Of a stretch of DNA of 6,141 bases, positions 5,020 to 6,141 are shown piece after piece (the stretch's first letter is position 1; each line of letters begins with the position of its first letter). A model generated the notes under the pieces. It did not search any database and was not told the origin of the DNA. It worked only from the letters and a program-made list of their open reading frames with translations. The position numbers and the translations under genes are program-made. Origin of the DNA: Conexibacter sp. (lineage in GTDB: Bacteria; Actinomycetota; Thermoleophilia; Solirubrobacterales; Solirubrobacteraceae); contig JAOPZG010000075.1 in NCBI GenBank assembly GCA_025964215.1, positions 1 through 6,141 of the forward strand. The letters run 5' to 3'.

Positions 5020-6141
5020 CGTCCTGACGGGCGCGATCTTCGCCCGCGGCGGTGCCGCCGCGGCGCTCGGCGACGCTGCCCTGCTCCAGGCGCTGCTCGA
5101 CGTCGAGGTCGCCTACGCGCGGGCACGCGCGTCCGTGGACGTGATCCCGCAGGCCCACGCGGAGGCGATCGCGGAGGCGGCGGTGGCGGAGCGGTTCGAC
5201 CTGGACGCGCTCGCCGTCGAGGCCGCGCGGCACGCGACGCCGGTGATCGGGCTCGTCGCCGCGCTGCGCGGGGCGGTCGGCGAGGAGGTCGCACCGTCCG
5301 TGCACACCGGGCTCACGAGCCAGGACGTCGTGGACTCGGCGCTGATGCTCGTCGCGCGCCGCGCGCTCGAGCCGCTCCTGGACGACGCGCGCGCGGCCGC
5401 GGACGCCGCGGCGCTGCTCGCCGGCACCCATCGCACGACGCCGATCCTGGGCCGGACGCTGCTGCAGCCGGCGCTGCCGACGACCTTCGGCGTGAAGGCC
5501 GCGGGCTGGACGGTCGCGCTGGACGAGGCGGGCGCGGAGGTCGGGCGCGTGCGCAGCCGCGTGCTGGCGGCGCAGGTCGGCGGCGCGGTCGGCGACCGTG
5601 GTCCTCTGGGCGAGCACGCGTCGGCCATCGCCGCGGCCGTGGCGGACGAGCTGGGGCTCGTCAACCCGACGCTGCCGTGGCACGGCGACCGTCGCCGGCC
5701 CGCGGCGCTCGCGGGTGCGCTGGGCGTCCTGGCGGGCGCGGCGGCGAAGATCGCCCGCGACGTCACGCTGCTGGCCCAGGGCGAGGTCGGCGAGGCGTGC
5801 GAGGGCGACGTCCCGGAGGACGGCGAGGGCGGGCGCGGCGGCTCCTCGGCGATGGCGCACAAGCGCAATCCGGTCGCGGCGGTCTCGACGATCGCGTGCG
5901 CGGCGCGGGTCCCGGGGCTGGTGTCGACCATGTTGTCCGTGATGGACGGCGAGCACGAGCGCGCCGCCGGCGGCTGGCAGGCCGAGTGGGAGACGCAGCG
6001 CGAGCTGCTGCGCTCCACCGGCGCCGCGGTCGCGTGGCTGCGCGACCTGCTCGAGCGCCTGGAGGTCGTCCCCGCGCGGATGGAGGCCAACCTGGCCTCC
6101 GTGCTCGGCGCGAGTGCCGACGGCGCCGCGCGGGCCGACGC
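4958..6141 (+). CDS. pcaB: 3-carboxy-cis,cis-muconate cycloisomerase, C-terminus cut by window edge
   Basis: This enzyme lactonises 3-carboxy-cis,cis-muconate, the PcaHG product, to 4-carboxymuconolactone. It belongs to the fumarase/argininosuccinate lyase/adenylosuccinate lyase superfamily. The open frame runs off the right edge after 394 codons. Seen, counted from the ATG at 4958: SVHTGLTSQDVVDSA (H116, T120-S121), GRTLLQPALPTTFGVKAAGW (the PcaB-type block that sets it apart from adenylosuccinate lyase), and the superfamily signature GSSAMAHKRNP at about 295-305 with the mobile-loop serines S296/S297. The start is uncertain. The ATG at 4958 lies inside pcaG and adds a Ser/Thr-rich leader of about 20 residues before SDVLTGAIFARGG, where homology seems to begin. 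There is no good Shine-Dalgarno sequence. An in-frame GTG at 4928, or a non-standard CTG at 5024, are alternatives. The family call is firm; the exact N-terminus is not. Confidence 0.92.
   Translation, partial: MATDSTSTSKATTRPSSSPSDVLTGAIFARGGAAAALGDAALLQALLDVEVAYARARASVDVIPQAHAEAIAEAAVAERFDLDALAVEAARHATPVIGLVAALRGAVGEEVAPSVHTGLTSQDVVDSALMLVARRALEPLLDDARAAADAAALLAGTHRTTPILGRTLLQPALPTTFGVKAAGWTVALDEAGAEVGRVRSRVLAAQVGGAVGDRGPLGEHASAIAAAVADELGLVNPTLPWHGDRRRPAALAGALGVLAGAAAKIARDVTLLAQGEVGEACEGDVPEDGEGGRGGSSAMAHKRNPVAAVSTIACAARVPGLVSTMLSVMDGEHERAAGGWQAEWETQRELLRSTGAAVAWLRDLLERLEVVPARMEANLASVLGASADGAARAD

Noticed and set aside
4850..6090. Two long minus-strand frames opposite pcaB
   Set aside because: They are antisense to a frame carrying the PcaB blocks and the superfamily signature, and their translations are low-complexity with no recognisable motif.
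1..6141. Mobile elements, CRISPR, RNA genes or signs of recent transfer
   Set aside because: No repeats, transposase motifs, tRNA-like folds or local shift in base composition were seen. All but 119 bp is accounted for by pathway genes.

Overview
The window is a high-GC stretch with GC-biased third codon positions and GTG starts. It carries most of a protocatechuate branch of the beta-ketoadipate pathway, the route that takes 4-hydroxybenzoate to succinyl-CoA and acetyl-CoA. The base composition, tight gene packing and gene content suggest a high-GC soil bacterium, plausibly an actinobacterium (possibly of the Thermoleophilia/Solirubrobacter type). The sequence alone does not prove the taxon.

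Layout: bases 1-1011 (minus strand) hold pobA, 4-hydroxybenzoate 3-monooxygenase, cut off at its C-terminus by the window edge. Bases 1012-1130 form a 119-bp divergent control region with a TATA-like island, a perfect 8-bp inverted repeat that extends into a longer imperfect dyad, and a Shine-Dalgarno sequence on each side. From 1131 to the end a plus-strand operon runs without gaps: pcaI (CatI-like CoA-transferase subunit A), pcaJ (CatJ-like subunit B), pcaF (beta-ketoadipyl-CoA thiolase), pcaH and pcaG (protocatechuate 3,4-dioxygenase beta and alpha), and pcaB (3-carboxy-cis,cis-muconate cycloisomerase, cut off by the right edge). Every junction within the operon is an overlap (4, 4, 8, 4 and about 62 nt), which implies one transcript and translational coupling.

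How the genes work together: PobA makes protocatechuate from 4-hydroxybenzoate. PcaHG opens the ring to 3-carboxy-cis,cis-muconate. PcaB lactonises this to 4-carboxymuconolactone. The decarboxylase and enol-lactone hydrolase steps (pcaC, pcaD or a pcaL fusion) are not in the window and probably lie beyond base 6141. PcaIJ then activates beta-ketoadipate with CoA from succinyl-CoA, and PcaF cleaves beta-ketoadipyl-CoA. No regulator gene is visible.

I found no mobile element, RNA gene, CRISPR array or undescribed system. The points worth a second look are the divergent operator, the CatIJ/GctAB-type rather than SCOT-type CoA-transferase, the unusually short PcaG, the ambiguous pcaB start inside pcaG, and the altered pyridine-nucleotide helix of PobA.
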